The translations under genes and the position numbers were made by a program. A stretch of DNA of 8,604 nucleotides from an uncultured Eubacterium sp. (GTDB taxonomy: Bacteria; Bacillota; Clostridia; Lachnospirales; Lachnospiraceae). Location of the stretch: the NCBI GenBank assembly GCA_902475415.1, contig CABRZK010000090.1, positions 1 through 8,604 of the forward strand. The letters are read 5' to 3'. The notes below the pieces were generated by a model. The model did no database searches, was not told the origin of the DNA, and worked only from the letters and a program-made list of their open reading frames with translations. Shown here one piece after another: positions 1 to 7,657 of this stretch; the stretch's first letter is position 1, and every line of letters starts with the position of its first letter.

Positions 1-3000
1 ATCCCTGCACGATACGGTCGATCTCACAGTTTCGCTTATGCACGCCACGCTCTTCATAATAATTTTTCACATATCCAAATGCGGTCTTATCTGCCAGGGT
101 ACCAATGGTTCCGGCACGGAATGTCTGACCATCGCCAAAAATAACCTCGGTATATTTATGCGCCTTACTCTGATAATCACCGGAGAAGTTCAGATCGATA
201 TCCGGCTCTTTATTTCCTTTAAATCCAAGGAATGTCTCAAACGGAATATCAAACCCTTCCTTGATCAGCTTCTGACCACAATGCGGACAGTTCCGATCCG
301 GCATATCACATCCTGCTTTTCCCGCATAGCTTTTGACAAGATCTGAGTCAAAGTCTACATAATGGCAATTACTGCAGATATAATGCGGACTCAGCGGATT
401 TACCTCTGTAATACCGGCCATTGTCGCTACAAAAGAGGAGCCTACCGAACCACGGGAACCAACCAGATAACCATCCTCATTGGACTTCCACACCAGTTTC
501 TGCGCAATGATATACATTACGGCAAATCCGTTGGAAATGATAGAATTTAATTCACGCTCCAGTCGTTCCGTTACAACCGTCGGCAGATCATCTCCATAAA
601 TCTCACGAGCCCTTGTATAACAGATTTCACGCAGCATACCATCAGAATTTTCAATGACCGGCGGGCACTTATCCGGTCTGACCGGTGCGATCTTCTCGCA
701 CATATTTGCAATCTTGTTCGTATTTTCGATAACAACTTCTTCTGCTTTTTCGCTGCCGAGATATTCAAATTCTTTCAGCATTTCTTCTGTGGTACGCAGA
801 TACAACGGTGCCTGATCATCCGCATCTTTAAATCCTTTTCCGGCCATAATGATACGACGGTACACTTCATCCTCCGGATCCAGGAAATGGACATCACAGG
901 TAGCTACCACCAGTTTATTGAACTGCTCTCCCAGTTCTACGATCTGACGGTTAAAATCCTTCAGATCTTCCTCAGACTCTACCGGTTCCTTGTCACTGCG
1001 CAGCATAAACGCATTATTTCCCAGCGGCTGAATTTCCAGATAATCATAAAACTGTACGATACGGGCAATCTCTTCCTGAGAACTTCCGCGCACCAGGGTA
1101 CGATACAATTCACCCGCCTCACAGGCAGATCCCAGAAGAATTCCTTCTCTGTACTTCATGAATTCACTTTTTGGAATTTTCGGACGTCGGTTGTAATATT
1201 TAATATGCGAATCTGATACCAGACGATACAGATTCACCCGACCGATATCATTCTGTGCCAGCATAATCGCATGATAGCTTGGCATTTTCCGGATTGTTTC
1301 TTCTGTGTAACTTTCCATCTGATCCAGATCTTCCATGGTTTCCACACCACGCTCCCGCAGCATTTCCACCAGTTTGACAAAAATCTCTGCGGTACAGGCG
1401 GCATCATCCACGGCACGGTGATGGTGCGCCAGAGAAATATTCAATGCTTTTGCAACCGTATCCAGCTTAAAACGGTTTAGCGCCGGCAATAAAACACGGG
1501 ATAACGCAACGGTATCCAGCACTGTTTTTTCACATTCCAGTCCCAGAGCCGCACAGTTATGTTTGATAAAACTCATATCGAAGTCTGCATTATGTGCCAC
1601 CATGACAGCATCTTTGCAGAAATCCATGAATTTCGGCAAAATTTCATCAATGACAGGTGCATCCAGTACCATCTCATCGTTGATGCTTGTCAACTGCTCA
1701 ATTTCAAAAGGAATCGGTACCTTCGGATTGACAAATGTGGAAAAACGTTCTGTGATCGAACCATTCACAACCTTTACCGCACCGATTTCAATGATCTGGT
1801 TTTTCGACGGACTGAATCCGGTTGTCTCCAGATCAAATACAACAAACGTATCTGCAAAGGACTGTCCCATCGGATGCTCTACCAGACCTTTCAGGTCATC
1901 CACCAGATAAGCCTCCATGCCGTAAATAATTTTAAAATCATCATCTTTTCCAATGGCATGGTTTGCATCCGGAAATGCCTGTACATCTCCATGATCTGTG
2001 ATGGCAATGGCTTTGTGGCCCCATTTCATGGCACGTTTGATGATATCCTTCACGTCGGATACACCATCCATATCACTCATTTTCGTATGACAATGAAGTT
2101 CCACACGTTTCACCGGACTGGTATCCATACGGGTAGATACAAAGGAAGGAATCTTTTTCATACCAATCACGGAACCAATCGTCAGTTCACTGTCAAATTT
2201 ATCGATGGTCGTGACACCTTTGATTTTCAGGAAAGCGCCTTTTGTCACGCCCTGCTTGATTTCCGTCAGGAATTCATCCTTGCAGAACATTTTTACCATG
2301 ATCGTATCTGTAAAGTCAGTAATGGAGAACATTAAGATTGTCTTTTCTCCACGAATTGGCCGTTCATCCATGGACAAAATCTGACCTCGGATGACCACTT
2401 CTCCCATTTCGCCCATAATCTGATCGATACGGATTGCTTCATCCTCAAAATCTCGGCCATAAACCACATCCGGGTTGTCCGATTTTTTGAAATAACCACG
2501 GTCTTTAAAGTCACGTTTTCCACCAAATCCTTTTTTGAAACCACCACGTTCTTCTGTCTTGCTAAACTTCTTCTCCTCTGTGGCTTTTTCTTTCCCTGCC
2601 TCTGCCTTTTCCGATTTTTTGACCGCTACTGTCTTAGGCGATTTTTCAGATACAGAATTTCCATTCTCCCATGGTACTTCTGCATCTCCGGTCGTATCTC
2701 CCTCCATGTACTCGCCTTCCGTCTGACGTTTAGCACCAAAACTGGACAGACGAATTACATTCTGTACTTCATTCTGCATCTTGATATCTGCATTTTTCCG
2801 GTATTTTGACTCTTCTTTTTCATGGAATTCCATCTGAATCTGGATTGACAGATGGCAGCGTTCATTAAAAATTTTCTCAAGGATATGATAGATTTCCTCT
2901 TCCTTTTGGTGTGCCAGAACTGTATCTTCCAGACTGATACGCAGCACAGTTTCCTCTACTACATCGATCTTCGCATGACGAAGCAGATTATATTCCAGCA

Positions 3001-3319
3001 GACTGTATCTGTGAAATTCCGTCAAAATACTGTTCCAGTACACATCCATCAGATTTTTCAGTGTATACTGCTCCGACAGTTGAAAATTTTCAATAATCTT
3101 GATATTCATGGAATGATGTGGAAAAAGCTGTCGTTTCAGCTCACTTTCCAGGAAATATACTTTTTCCTTTGGTAAAAGCCTGCCACATCCCAGATAAATG
3201 CGTAAAGAATTTCTCTGTCTGGTGGTGGAAACCTTGGAAACAGTAGCGTCATCCAGCATCCCCTGCAGATCTGTATCCAGTTTTAATTGTGGAAATACCT
3301 CAAAAAAGCTTTTTGCCAT
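1..3319 (-). CDS. polC: DNA polymerase III PolC-type, alpha subunit with proofreading exonuclease (C-terminus cut by window edge)
   Basis: This is the Gram-positive replicative DNA polymerase with built-in 3'-5' proofreading. The frame is open from ATG at 3319 to base 1, giving about 1106 codons; the family is about 1440-1500 residues, so the rest of the polymerase domain is outside the window. Domains in order: N-terminal domain (1-200); charged Lys/Glu/Gly-rich linker (about 200-282); OB fold (about 305-395); first half of the PHP domain starting at HCH (409-411); inserted DEDDh exonuclease (about 490-660) with D496/E498 in FDLETTG, D579 in HNADFD and H634/D639; second half of PHP (to about 815, DVHFLDPED); then polymerase, with GSRGS (954-958), a Cys cluster (C982, C985, C1004, C1011, C1014) that probably binds zinc, and the catalytic motif PDIDLNFSG (D1040, D1042). 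All these motifs fall in one uninterrupted frame. It starts 3 bases after ispG; a weak GGAG (3330-3333) lies inside the ispG end, 10 bases before the ATG. Expression is probably translationally coupled to ispG. Confidence 0.97.
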   Translation of the reverse strand, partial: MAKSFFEVFPQLKLDTDLQGMLDDATVSKVSTTRQRNSLRIYLGCGRLLPKEKVYFLESELKRQLFPHHSMNIKIIENFQLSEQYTLKNLMDVYWNSILTEFHRYSLLEYNLLRHAKIDVVEETVLRISLEDTVLAHQKEEEIYHILEKIFNERCHLSIQIQMEFHEKEESKYRKNADIKMQNEVQNVIRLSSFGAKRQTEGEYMEGDTTGDAEVPWENGNSVSEKSPKTVAVKKSEKAEAGKEKATEEKKFSKTEERGGFKKGFGGKRDFKDRGYFKKSDNPDVVYGRDFEDEAIRIDQIMGEMGEVVIRGQILSMDERPIRGEKTILMFSITDFTDTIMVKMFCKDEFLTEIKQGVTKGAFLKIKGVTTIDKFDSELTIGSVIGMKKIPSFVSTRMDTSPVKRVELHCHTKMSDMDGVSDVKDIIKRAMKWGHKAIAITDHGDVQAFPDANHAIGKDDDFKIIYGMEAYLVDDLKGLVEHPMGQSFADTFVVFDLETTGFSPSKNQIIEIGAVKVVNGSITERFSTFVNPKVPIPFEIEQLTSINDEMVLDAPVIDEILPKFMDFCKDAVMVAHNADFDMSFIKHNCAALGLECEKTVLDTVALSRVLLPALNRFKLDTVAKALNISLAHHHRAVDDAACTAEIFVKLVEMLRERGVETMEDLDQMESYTEETIRKMPSYHAIMLAQNDIGRVNLYRLVSDSHIKYYNRRPKIPKSEFMKYREGILLGSACEAGELYRTLVRGSSQEEIARIVQFYDYLEIQPLGNNAFMLRSDKEPVESEEDLKDFNRQIVELGEQFNKLVVATCDVHFLDPEDEVYRRIIMAGKGFKDADDQAPLYLRTTEEMLKEFEYLGSEKAEEVVIENTNKIANMCEKIAPVRPDKCPPVIENSDGMLREICYTRAREIYGDDLPTVVTERLERELNSIISNGFAVMYIIAQKLVWKSNEDGYLVGSRGSVGSSFVATMAGITEVNPLSPHYICSNCHYVDFDSDLVKSYAGKAGCDMPDRNCPHCGQKLIKEGFDIPFETFLGFKGNKEPDIDLNFSGDYQSKAHKYTEVIFGDGQTFRAGTIGTLADKTAFGYVKNYYEERGVHKRNCEIDRIVQG

Positions 3320-3322
3320 CTT

Positions 3323-4381
3323 TTATTCACTCCAGTTAATCAGTTCCTGACGCAGTGCATTCAATAATTCTGCCTCCGGAACTTTCTTTATCACTTCTCC
3401 ACGGCGGATGATCAGTCCTTCCTGTCTGCCGCCACAGATACCCAGATCCGCCTCTTTTGCCTCACCCGGTCCGTTTACGACGCAACCCATAACGGCCACT
3501 TTAATATCAAGCGGAAATTCCGCCACCATCGTTTCTACCTTATTTGCCAGACCGATCAGATCGAGACTGGTACGGCCGCAGGTCGGACATGATACCACTT
3601 CGATTCCGCCTTTGCGTAATCCCAGTGTTTTCAAAATCAGTTTTGCGGATTTGATCTCCTCTACCGGATCTCCTGTCAGAGATACGCGGATTGTATCACC
3701 AATTCCCTGATTTAAAATCAGCGCAAGACCGATGGAAGATTTGATATTTCCACTGATAATCGTTCCGGATTCTGTAATGCCTACGTGTAACGGATAATCT
3801 ATCTGTTTTGAAATCAGTTCATGTGCTTTTACACACATCATGACATCAGAAGATTTGATACTGATCACCAGATTGTCGTAGCCAAAATCTTCAATCATTT
3901 TGACCTTATCCAGTGCGCTCTCCACAATGCCTTCCGCTGTCACACCATGATATTTTTCTACCAGATCTTTTTCCAGAGAACCACTGTTTACGCCGACACG
4001 AATCGGGATTCCACGTTCTCTGGCACAGTCAACAACTGCTTTCACACGCTCAGCGGCACCAATGTTTCCCGGATTAATGCGGATTTTATCAGCCCCGTTT
4101 TCCATTGCTGCAATAGCAAGCTTGTAATCAAAGTGTATGTCAGCTACCAACGGAATATGAATCTGTTTTTTTATTTCAGAAAGAGCCTTTGCCGCATCCA
4201 TATCAGGTACCGCGCATCGGATAATCTGGCAGCCCGCACGCTCCAGCTGCAAAATCTGTGCAACGGTAGCTGCCACATCCTGTGTCTTTGTATTTGTCAT
4301 AGACTGAATCGCAATCGGATGATTTCCTCCTATGATCACATCACCGATTCGAACCTCTTTTGTACATCTTCTCTCTGCCAT
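3323..4381 (-). CDS. ispG: 4-hydroxy-3-methylbut-2-en-1-yl diphosphate synthase (flavodoxin/ferredoxin-dependent)
   Basis: IspG (GcpE) is the cytosolic iron-sulfur enzyme that reductively opens MEcPP to HMBPP, the penultimate step of the MEP isoprenoid pathway. The product is 352 residues, the usual size of the short bacterial form without the plant-type insert. The N-terminal TIM barrel carries SMTNTKTQD (27-35), LVADIHFD (78-85) and KIRINPGNIG (99-108). The C-terminal reductase-like domain has the three cluster cysteines, C265 and C268 in SCPTCGR and C300 in MGCVVNGPGEA, plus E307, which in characterised homologues is the fourth [4Fe-4S] ligand. All key residues are present, so it should be active. 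AAGGAG at 4389-4394 lies 7 bases before the ATG and supports this start. A 163-base spacer separates it from rseP upstream, and polC follows after 3 bases. It shares the operon with dxr, an early enzyme of the same pathway. Confidence 0.97.
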   Translation of the reverse strand: MAERRCTKEVRIGDVIIGGNHPIAIQSMTNTKTQDVAATVAQILQLERAGCQIIRCAVPDMDAAKALSEIKKQIHIPLVADIHFDYKLAIAAMENGADKIRINPGNIGAAERVKAVVDCARERGIPIRVGVNSGSLEKDLVEKYHGVTAEGIVESALDKVKMIEDFGYDNLVISIKSSDVMMCVKAHELISKQIDYPLHVGITESGTIISGNIKSSIGLALILNQGIGDTIRVSLTGDPVEEIKSAKLILKTLGLRKGGIEVVSCPTCGRTSLDLIGLANKVETMVAEFPLDIKVAVMGCVVNGPGEAKEADLGICGGRQEGLIIRRGEVIKKVPEAELLNALRQELINWSE

Positions 4382-4544
4382 TTTCTCTCTCCTTCCAATA
4401 CAGTTCCATATGCACCGTTATCTGCCTGGCAATCTGGATTTCCATATTCTGTTTCCTAAAAATAAAACCTTCCTGTTTTCAAGCACGCTCTAAGCCATCC
4501 ATATCCTATACACAACATCATTTTTCACAAGTTACTGATTTTCA
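4382..4544 (-). other. rseP-ispG spacer, the longest internal gap of the operon
   Basis: This 163-base gap contains no recognisable gene or RNA family and no GC-rich terminator hairpin, so read-through from rseP is likely. The only certain element is the ispG ribosome binding site at 4389-4394. A weak promoter match is visible on the minus strand: TTGTGA followed by 16 bases and TAGGAT (4 of 6 consensus positions in each box). That is within chance for AT-rich DNA. A 34-codon ORF begins at ATG 4445 (AGGA 8 bases upstream) and ends at TGA 4341-4343, overlapping the start of ispG in another frame; it could be a leader peptide or chance. Its length compared with the tight dxr-rseP and ispG-polC junctions is the main reason to suspect a regulatory role. 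Confidence 0.4.
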
Positions 4545-5585
4545 TTAAAATATCAACTTACGGAAATCATTAAACATAATCAAAATCATCAGTCCAAACA
4601 GGCACATTAATCCAATAAAATGCACCATACCTTCTTTATCTTCACTGACTCTTTTGCCACGAATTGCCTCGATAACCAGAAATACCAAACGTCCACCGTC
4701 CAGTGCCGGTATTGGAAGCAGATTCATCACGCCCAGATTGGCAGACAGTAAAAGTGCCAGATTCAATAAATTCATCCAGACATAAAATGCGCCATCTGAT
4801 TTGCTCATATCGTAGGTGTCTCCGATGGTCTTTACGATACCAACCGGTCCTGACAGATCATTCACACTGACCTGACGGGTCAGGAGCATTTTCAGGCTTC
4901 CGACGGTATACTGAATCCAGTATTTCACCTCATACGCACTGTACTGTAACGTTTTTAACGGTCCAACTTTTGTATACTCACCAGATCCATAAATGCCATA
5001 GCGGTATCTTCCCTGCTCTTCATCATATGTCGGCTGCACCTGTACTGTACCACGTTCACCGTTTCTCTCATAAGTTACTTCCACGGTCTCGCCTTCGTGA
5101 AACAGTGTATACATGCTGATTTCCTTAAAAAAATGAATGTGTTTGTGATTCATTTTCACAATCTCATCACCGGCCTGCAAACCTGCCGCCTGCGCACCAT
5201 ATCCATCTTCTACCTGTGCTACCACCGGCTTTGAGATACCAATATTGCCCAGAATGATCACAGCCAGCACAAACGCCATGATAAAATTAAAAACAGGTCC
5301 TGCAGCAACTACGCTGATACGTGCCCAGACCGATTTTTTCTGAAACGAACGGTCATCATCACTCTGGCTGTCCTCTCCCTCCATCATGCACGCTCCTCCA
5401 AAAGGCAGCAGCTTGATGGAATACTTTGTCTCACCTTTCGTAAATCCTACAATCGTCGGTCCAAGACCCAGTGAAAATTCATTTACCCGGATTCCATTCG
5501 CCTTTGCCAGTAAAAAATGTCCCAGTTCATGGAATAAAATAATCGCACTGAACAGTAATATCGCTATGATATACTTTATGATCAC
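4545..5585 (-). CDS. rseP: Site-2-type intramembrane zinc metalloprotease (RseP/RasP family, M50)
   Basis: This integral membrane protease cuts transmembrane segments of already clipped substrates. In Bacillus the orthologue RasP acts on anti-sigma factors, FtsL and signal-peptide remnants; the substrates here are unknown. The product is 346 residues. The first membrane helix (about 4-24) carries the zinc motif HELGH (H19, E20, H23). A second helix (about 93-113) follows GPVFNF (96-101). One PDZ domain (about 120-185, with AAGLQAGDEI) sits outside the membrane and normally gates substrate access. Two C-terminal helices (about 268-290 and 322-340) flank NLLPIPALDGG (288-298), whose D296 is the third zinc ligand. 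The catalytic set is complete. The single PDZ is the Gram-positive layout, unlike the two of E. coli RseP. The start codon is GTG, 1 base after the dxr stop, so translation is probably coupled to dxr. A 163-base spacer follows before ispG. Confidence 0.95.
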   Translation of the reverse strand: MIIKYIIAILLFSAIILFHELGHFLLAKANGIRVNEFSLGLGPTIVGFTKGETKYSIKLLPFGGACMMEGEDSQSDDDRSFQKKSVWARISVVAAGPVFNFIMAFVLAVIILGNIGISKPVVAQVEDGYGAQAAGLQAGDEIVKMNHKHIHFFKEISMYTLFHEGETVEVTYERNGERGTVQVQPTYDEEQGRYRYGIYGSGEYTKVGPLKTLQYSAYEVKYWIQYTVGSLKMLLTRQVSVNDLSGPVGIVKTIGDTYDMSKSDGAFYVWMNLLNLALLLSANLGVMNLLPIPALDGGRLVFLVIEAIRGKRVSEDKEGMVHFIGLMCLFGLMILIMFNDFRKLIF

Positions 5586-5595
5586 CCTACCACCT
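5583..5595 (-). promoter_or_regulatory. rseP ribosome binding site and GTG start embedded in the dxr end
   Basis: AGGTGG at 5590-5595 is a good Shine-Dalgarno sequence 4 bases before GTG at 5583-5585. It overlaps the last two codons of dxr (Arg-Trp), and the dxr TAG (5587-5589) lies between the site and the GTG. The GTG gives the N-terminus MIIKYIIAILL, which places HELGH at the family's normal distance. Termination and reinitiation between dxr and rseP are therefore likely. Confidence 0.75.
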
Positions 5596-6735
5596 GCTTT
5601 CTATCCATTCATATACCGCACGTTCCGTTGCAAGAATTTCTTCTACCGACGGATTTTCGATATATGTAATTTCCTCCATTGCAGATGCGATGATATCAGG
5701 AATATCCAGAAATGCAATTCTGCGCTCCAGAAACATTGCGACGGCTTTCTCATTTGCAGCATTAAATACAGTGGGAATATTACCCCCGCGCCGCATTGCT
5801 TCCATGGCAAATTTCAGTCCTTCAAAAGTCTCCATATCCGGCGCTTCGAATGTCATCTGGCCGAGTTTGTAAAAGTCAAGACGCATACCGCGTAGGAATC
5901 TTCGTTCCGGATAGTAAAGCGCATACTGGATCGGCAGTTTCATGTCAGGTGTACCAAGCTGTGCGATAATTGCACCATCTTCATACTGTACCATGGAGTG
6001 GATAACACTCTGTGGATGTACAACTACCTGTATCTGATCCAGATCCACATCAAAGAGCCATTTTGCTTCCATTACTTCCAAGCCTTTATTAACCAACGTT
6101 GCTGAATCAATGGTGATTTTTCTTCCCATCACCCAGTTTGGATGTTTCAGTGCATCTTCCAGGCGAACCTGTGCTAACTGTTCTCTGGTCATGCCACGGA
6201 ACGGACCACCAGAAGCGGTCAGAAGAATCTTGTCAATCTTATTTCCGTGCTCCTTTTCACCGTTTAAAGACTGAAAAATCGCACTGTGCTCACTGTCTAC
6301 CGGCAAAATGCGGACGCCACATTTCTTTGCCAGCGGCATAATAATATGTCCGGCTGTCACCAGTGTCTCCTTATTTGCCAGCGCAATATCTTTTCCCGCT
6401 TCAATCGCTGCAATGGTCGGTCGGATGCCGAGCATGCCGACAATTGCAGTAACAAGTATCTCTGCTTTTTCTTCGCAGGCTACCGCCATCAGGCCATCCA
6501 TTCCGGATAAAACCGGGACATTCAGATCACTGATTCGAAGCGCAAGCTCTTTTGCTTTTTCTTCACTTTTTACCGCAGCCAGCGTCGGTTTGAATTCACG
6601 AATCTGTTCCTCTAAAAGATCAATATTGTCTCCAGCAGATAATGCAGTTACCTTAATATCCTGTTGTGCACGCACAACTTCCAATGTCTGGGTACCGATG
6701 GAACCGGTAGACCCAAGAATTGCTATATATTTCAT
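5587..6735 (-). CDS. dxr: 1-deoxy-D-xylulose 5-phosphate reductoisomerase
   Basis: Dxr (IspC) is the cytosolic NADPH-dependent enzyme that turns DXP into MEP, the first committed step of the MEP isoprenoid pathway. It is the target of fosmidomycin. The product is 382 residues, within the usual 380-400. The N-terminal Rossmann fold has GSTGSIGTQTLEV (8-20). The catalytic domain has PVDSEHSA (145-152) with metal ligands D147 and E149, TASGGPFRG (173-181), the flexible loop HPNWVMG (198-204) with W201, and NKGLE (216-220) with the third metal ligand E220. VVHPQSVIHSMVQ (238-250) and an alpha-helical C-terminal domain follow. The ATG at 6735 is chosen because GGAGG lies 11 bases upstream and the Rossmann strand begins at MKYIAILGSTG. 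The frame stays open upstream to a TTG at 6855, but that would add 40 unconserved residues. rseP follows after 1 base, and cdsA ends 109 bases upstream. Confidence 0.97.
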   Translation of the reverse strand: MKYIAILGSTGSIGTQTLEVVRAQQDIKVTALSAGDNIDLLEEQIREFKPTLAAVKSEEKAKELALRISDLNVPVLSGMDGLMAVACEEKAEILVTAIVGMLGIRPTIAAIEAGKDIALANKETLVTAGHIIMPLAKKCGVRILPVDSEHSAIFQSLNGEKEHGNKIDKILLTASGGPFRGMTREQLAQVRLEDALKHPNWVMGRKITIDSATLVNKGLEVMEAKWLFDVDLDQIQVVVHPQSVIHSMVQYEDGAIIAQLGTPDMKLPIQYALYYPERRFLRGMRLDFYKLGQMTFEAPDMETFEGLKFAMEAMRRGGNIPTVFNAANEKAVAMFLERRIAFLDIPDIIASAMEEITYIENPSVEEILATERAVYEWIESRW

Positions 6736-6845
6736 AAAGTTTGTTTCCTCCAATGAAAATTTGCAGATAACAGGCTGCAATCCTGTACTGTTTTTTTGTA
6801 TTTTGCATTTAGCTTTATATTTTGACGCTGTCTCACAAAATTCAT
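6732..6845 (-). CDS. Possible 37-codon ORF bridging cdsA and dxr; may be chance
   Basis: This ORF's ATG (6843-6845) shares one base with the cdsA stop (TAATG arrangement), and its TGA (6732-6734) overlaps the dxr ATG (ATGA arrangement). It therefore fills the gap exactly, with the junctions typical of translationally coupled genes. The 37-residue peptide, beginning MNFVRQRQNIK, is basic (eight Lys/Arg, one Asp), has no membrane helix or signal peptide, and matches no family I know. There is no Shine-Dalgarno sequence before its ATG, so translation would need ribosomes to reinitiate after cdsA. A second frame is also open across this AT-rich gap, so chance is a real explanation. If translated, it could serve mainly to carry ribosomes to dxr. 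Confidence 0.2.
   Translation of the reverse strand: MNFVRQRQNIKLNAKYKKTVQDCSLLSANFHWRKQTL
6747..6751 (-). promoter_or_regulatory. dxr ribosome binding site
   Basis: GGAGG lies 11 bases before the dxr ATG (6733-6735). It fixes the start against the upstream in-frame TTG at 6855, which has no comparable site. Confidence 0.8.
6761..6780 (-). other. Small stem-loop in the dxr leader
   Basis: A perfect 6-base inverted repeat, TTGCAG and CTGCAA, surrounds an 8-base loop. It ends 9 bases upstream of the dxr GGAGG. The stem is short and not followed by a run of T, so it is not a terminator. It could affect ribosome access or transcript processing, or be chance. Confidence 0.3.
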
Positions 6846-7657
6846 TAAATCGCAAGTTGCAGCAGATTACCTGTCAGATAAAAAATAATCGGTGCTGTAA
6901 AAATCACACTGTCAAAACGGTCAAGAATACCACCATGACCAGGGATCAGTTTGCCATAATCTTTGATTTCAAAATTACGTTTGATTGCTGAAGCAGCCAG
7001 GTCTCCCACCATAGAAATCAGTGCGCCTGCCGCACAGATACCAACCATCATAAAAATATATGGAACATCCACATCCATAGAACCTTTGAAAAGAAATCCG
7101 TAAATAATCGTCAGTAAAGCTGCGCCGACAACTCCACCAACAGCACCTTCCACTGATTTTTTCGGGCTTAACACCGGTGCCATCTTGTGTTTTCCAAAGA
7201 GCATACCCACGCAATAAGCACAGGTATCGCAGCCCCAGGAGCACAGGAAAATCAGCCACACCAGATATCTGCCGCCTTCCAGAGAACGTGTCTCATAAAT
7301 GCAGGACAACATGACTGCCACATAAAACACACCGAAAAATGCTGCGACAATCTGATTTGCATGAAATTTCGGATAACCAAATACAAAGGCGCACATACAT
7401 ACAATCAGAAGTGCCATAACAAACATCATCGGATCCGGTATAAAATCAAATGCCACATTCAGATAATACACAATAGCTGCCACATAACCAATGATTCCCG
7501 GCGCACTTTTTTCAATGCCAAATACACGGTATAACTCAAACAGTCCGATCAGGGAGATAATTCCAAGAACAGTCAGAAGCAGATATCCTCCGTGTATAAT
7601 AAATATTAATGCCAGCAGCACCAGAACAATGCCACTTAACAATCTTGTTTTAAACAT
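6845..7657 (-). CDS. cdsA: Phosphatidate cytidylyltransferase (CDP-diacylglycerol synthase)
   Basis: CdsA is a polytopic inner-membrane enzyme that makes CDP-diacylglycerol and pyrophosphate from CTP and phosphatidic acid. That is the branch point to phosphatidylglycerol, cardiolipin and related lipids. The product is 270 residues, normal for the family. Hydrophobic helices fill most of its length (about 5-45, 55-95, 103-120, 130-150, 172-215 and 250-268). The family signature is complete at 223-249: S-x-x-K-R, then KDYGKLIPGHGGILDRFD. Upstream, WGCDTCAYCVG (141-151), FGKHK (154-158) and LSPKKSVEG (163-171) are the other conserved CTP-transferase blocks. The ATG at 7657 is chosen because GAGAGG (7666-7671) lies 8 bases upstream; a TTG at 7681 would extend the protein through this site and is unlikely. 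It is the second gene of the cluster, 100 bases after uppS, the usual partner in Bacillota. Confidence 0.96.
   Translation of the reverse strand: MFKTRLLSGIVLVLLALIFIIHGGYLLLTVLGIISLIGLFELYRVFGIEKSAPGIIGYVAAIVYYLNVAFDFIPDPMMFVMALLIVCMCAFVFGYPKFHANQIVAAFFGVFYVAVMLSCIYETRSLEGGRYLVWLIFLCSWGCDTCAYCVGMLFGKHKMAPVLSPKKSVEGAVGGVVGAALLTIIYGFLFKGSMDVDVPYIFMMVGICAAGALISMVGDLAASAIKRNFEIKDYGKLIPGHGGILDRFDSVIFTAPIIFYLTGNLLQLAI

Noticed and set aside
1559..2335. A 258-codon plus-strand ORF
   Set aside because: It lies antisense to polC, opposite the exonuclease and PHP motifs, has no recognisable domain and is rich in His/Ile/Phe residues typical of a reverse-strand shadow.
3821..4459. A 212-codon plus-strand ORF
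   Set aside because: It is antisense to the conserved ispG coding sequence and the rseP-ispG gap, with no family resemblance.
4485..4535. Possible internal promoter ahead of ispG (TTGTGA, 16 bases, TAGGAT)
   Set aside because: Only four of six bases match in each box, which is expected by chance in AT-rich sequence, so it is not called as a feature.
6736..6855. N-terminal extension of dxr from TTG at 6855
   Set aside because: The Rossmann fold starts at the ATG at 6735, which has GGAGG upstream; the extra 40 residues overlap cdsA and look like translated spacer.
6308..6991. A 227-codon plus-strand ORF
   Set aside because: It is antisense to dxr and the end of cdsA, with shadow-like composition and no known motif.
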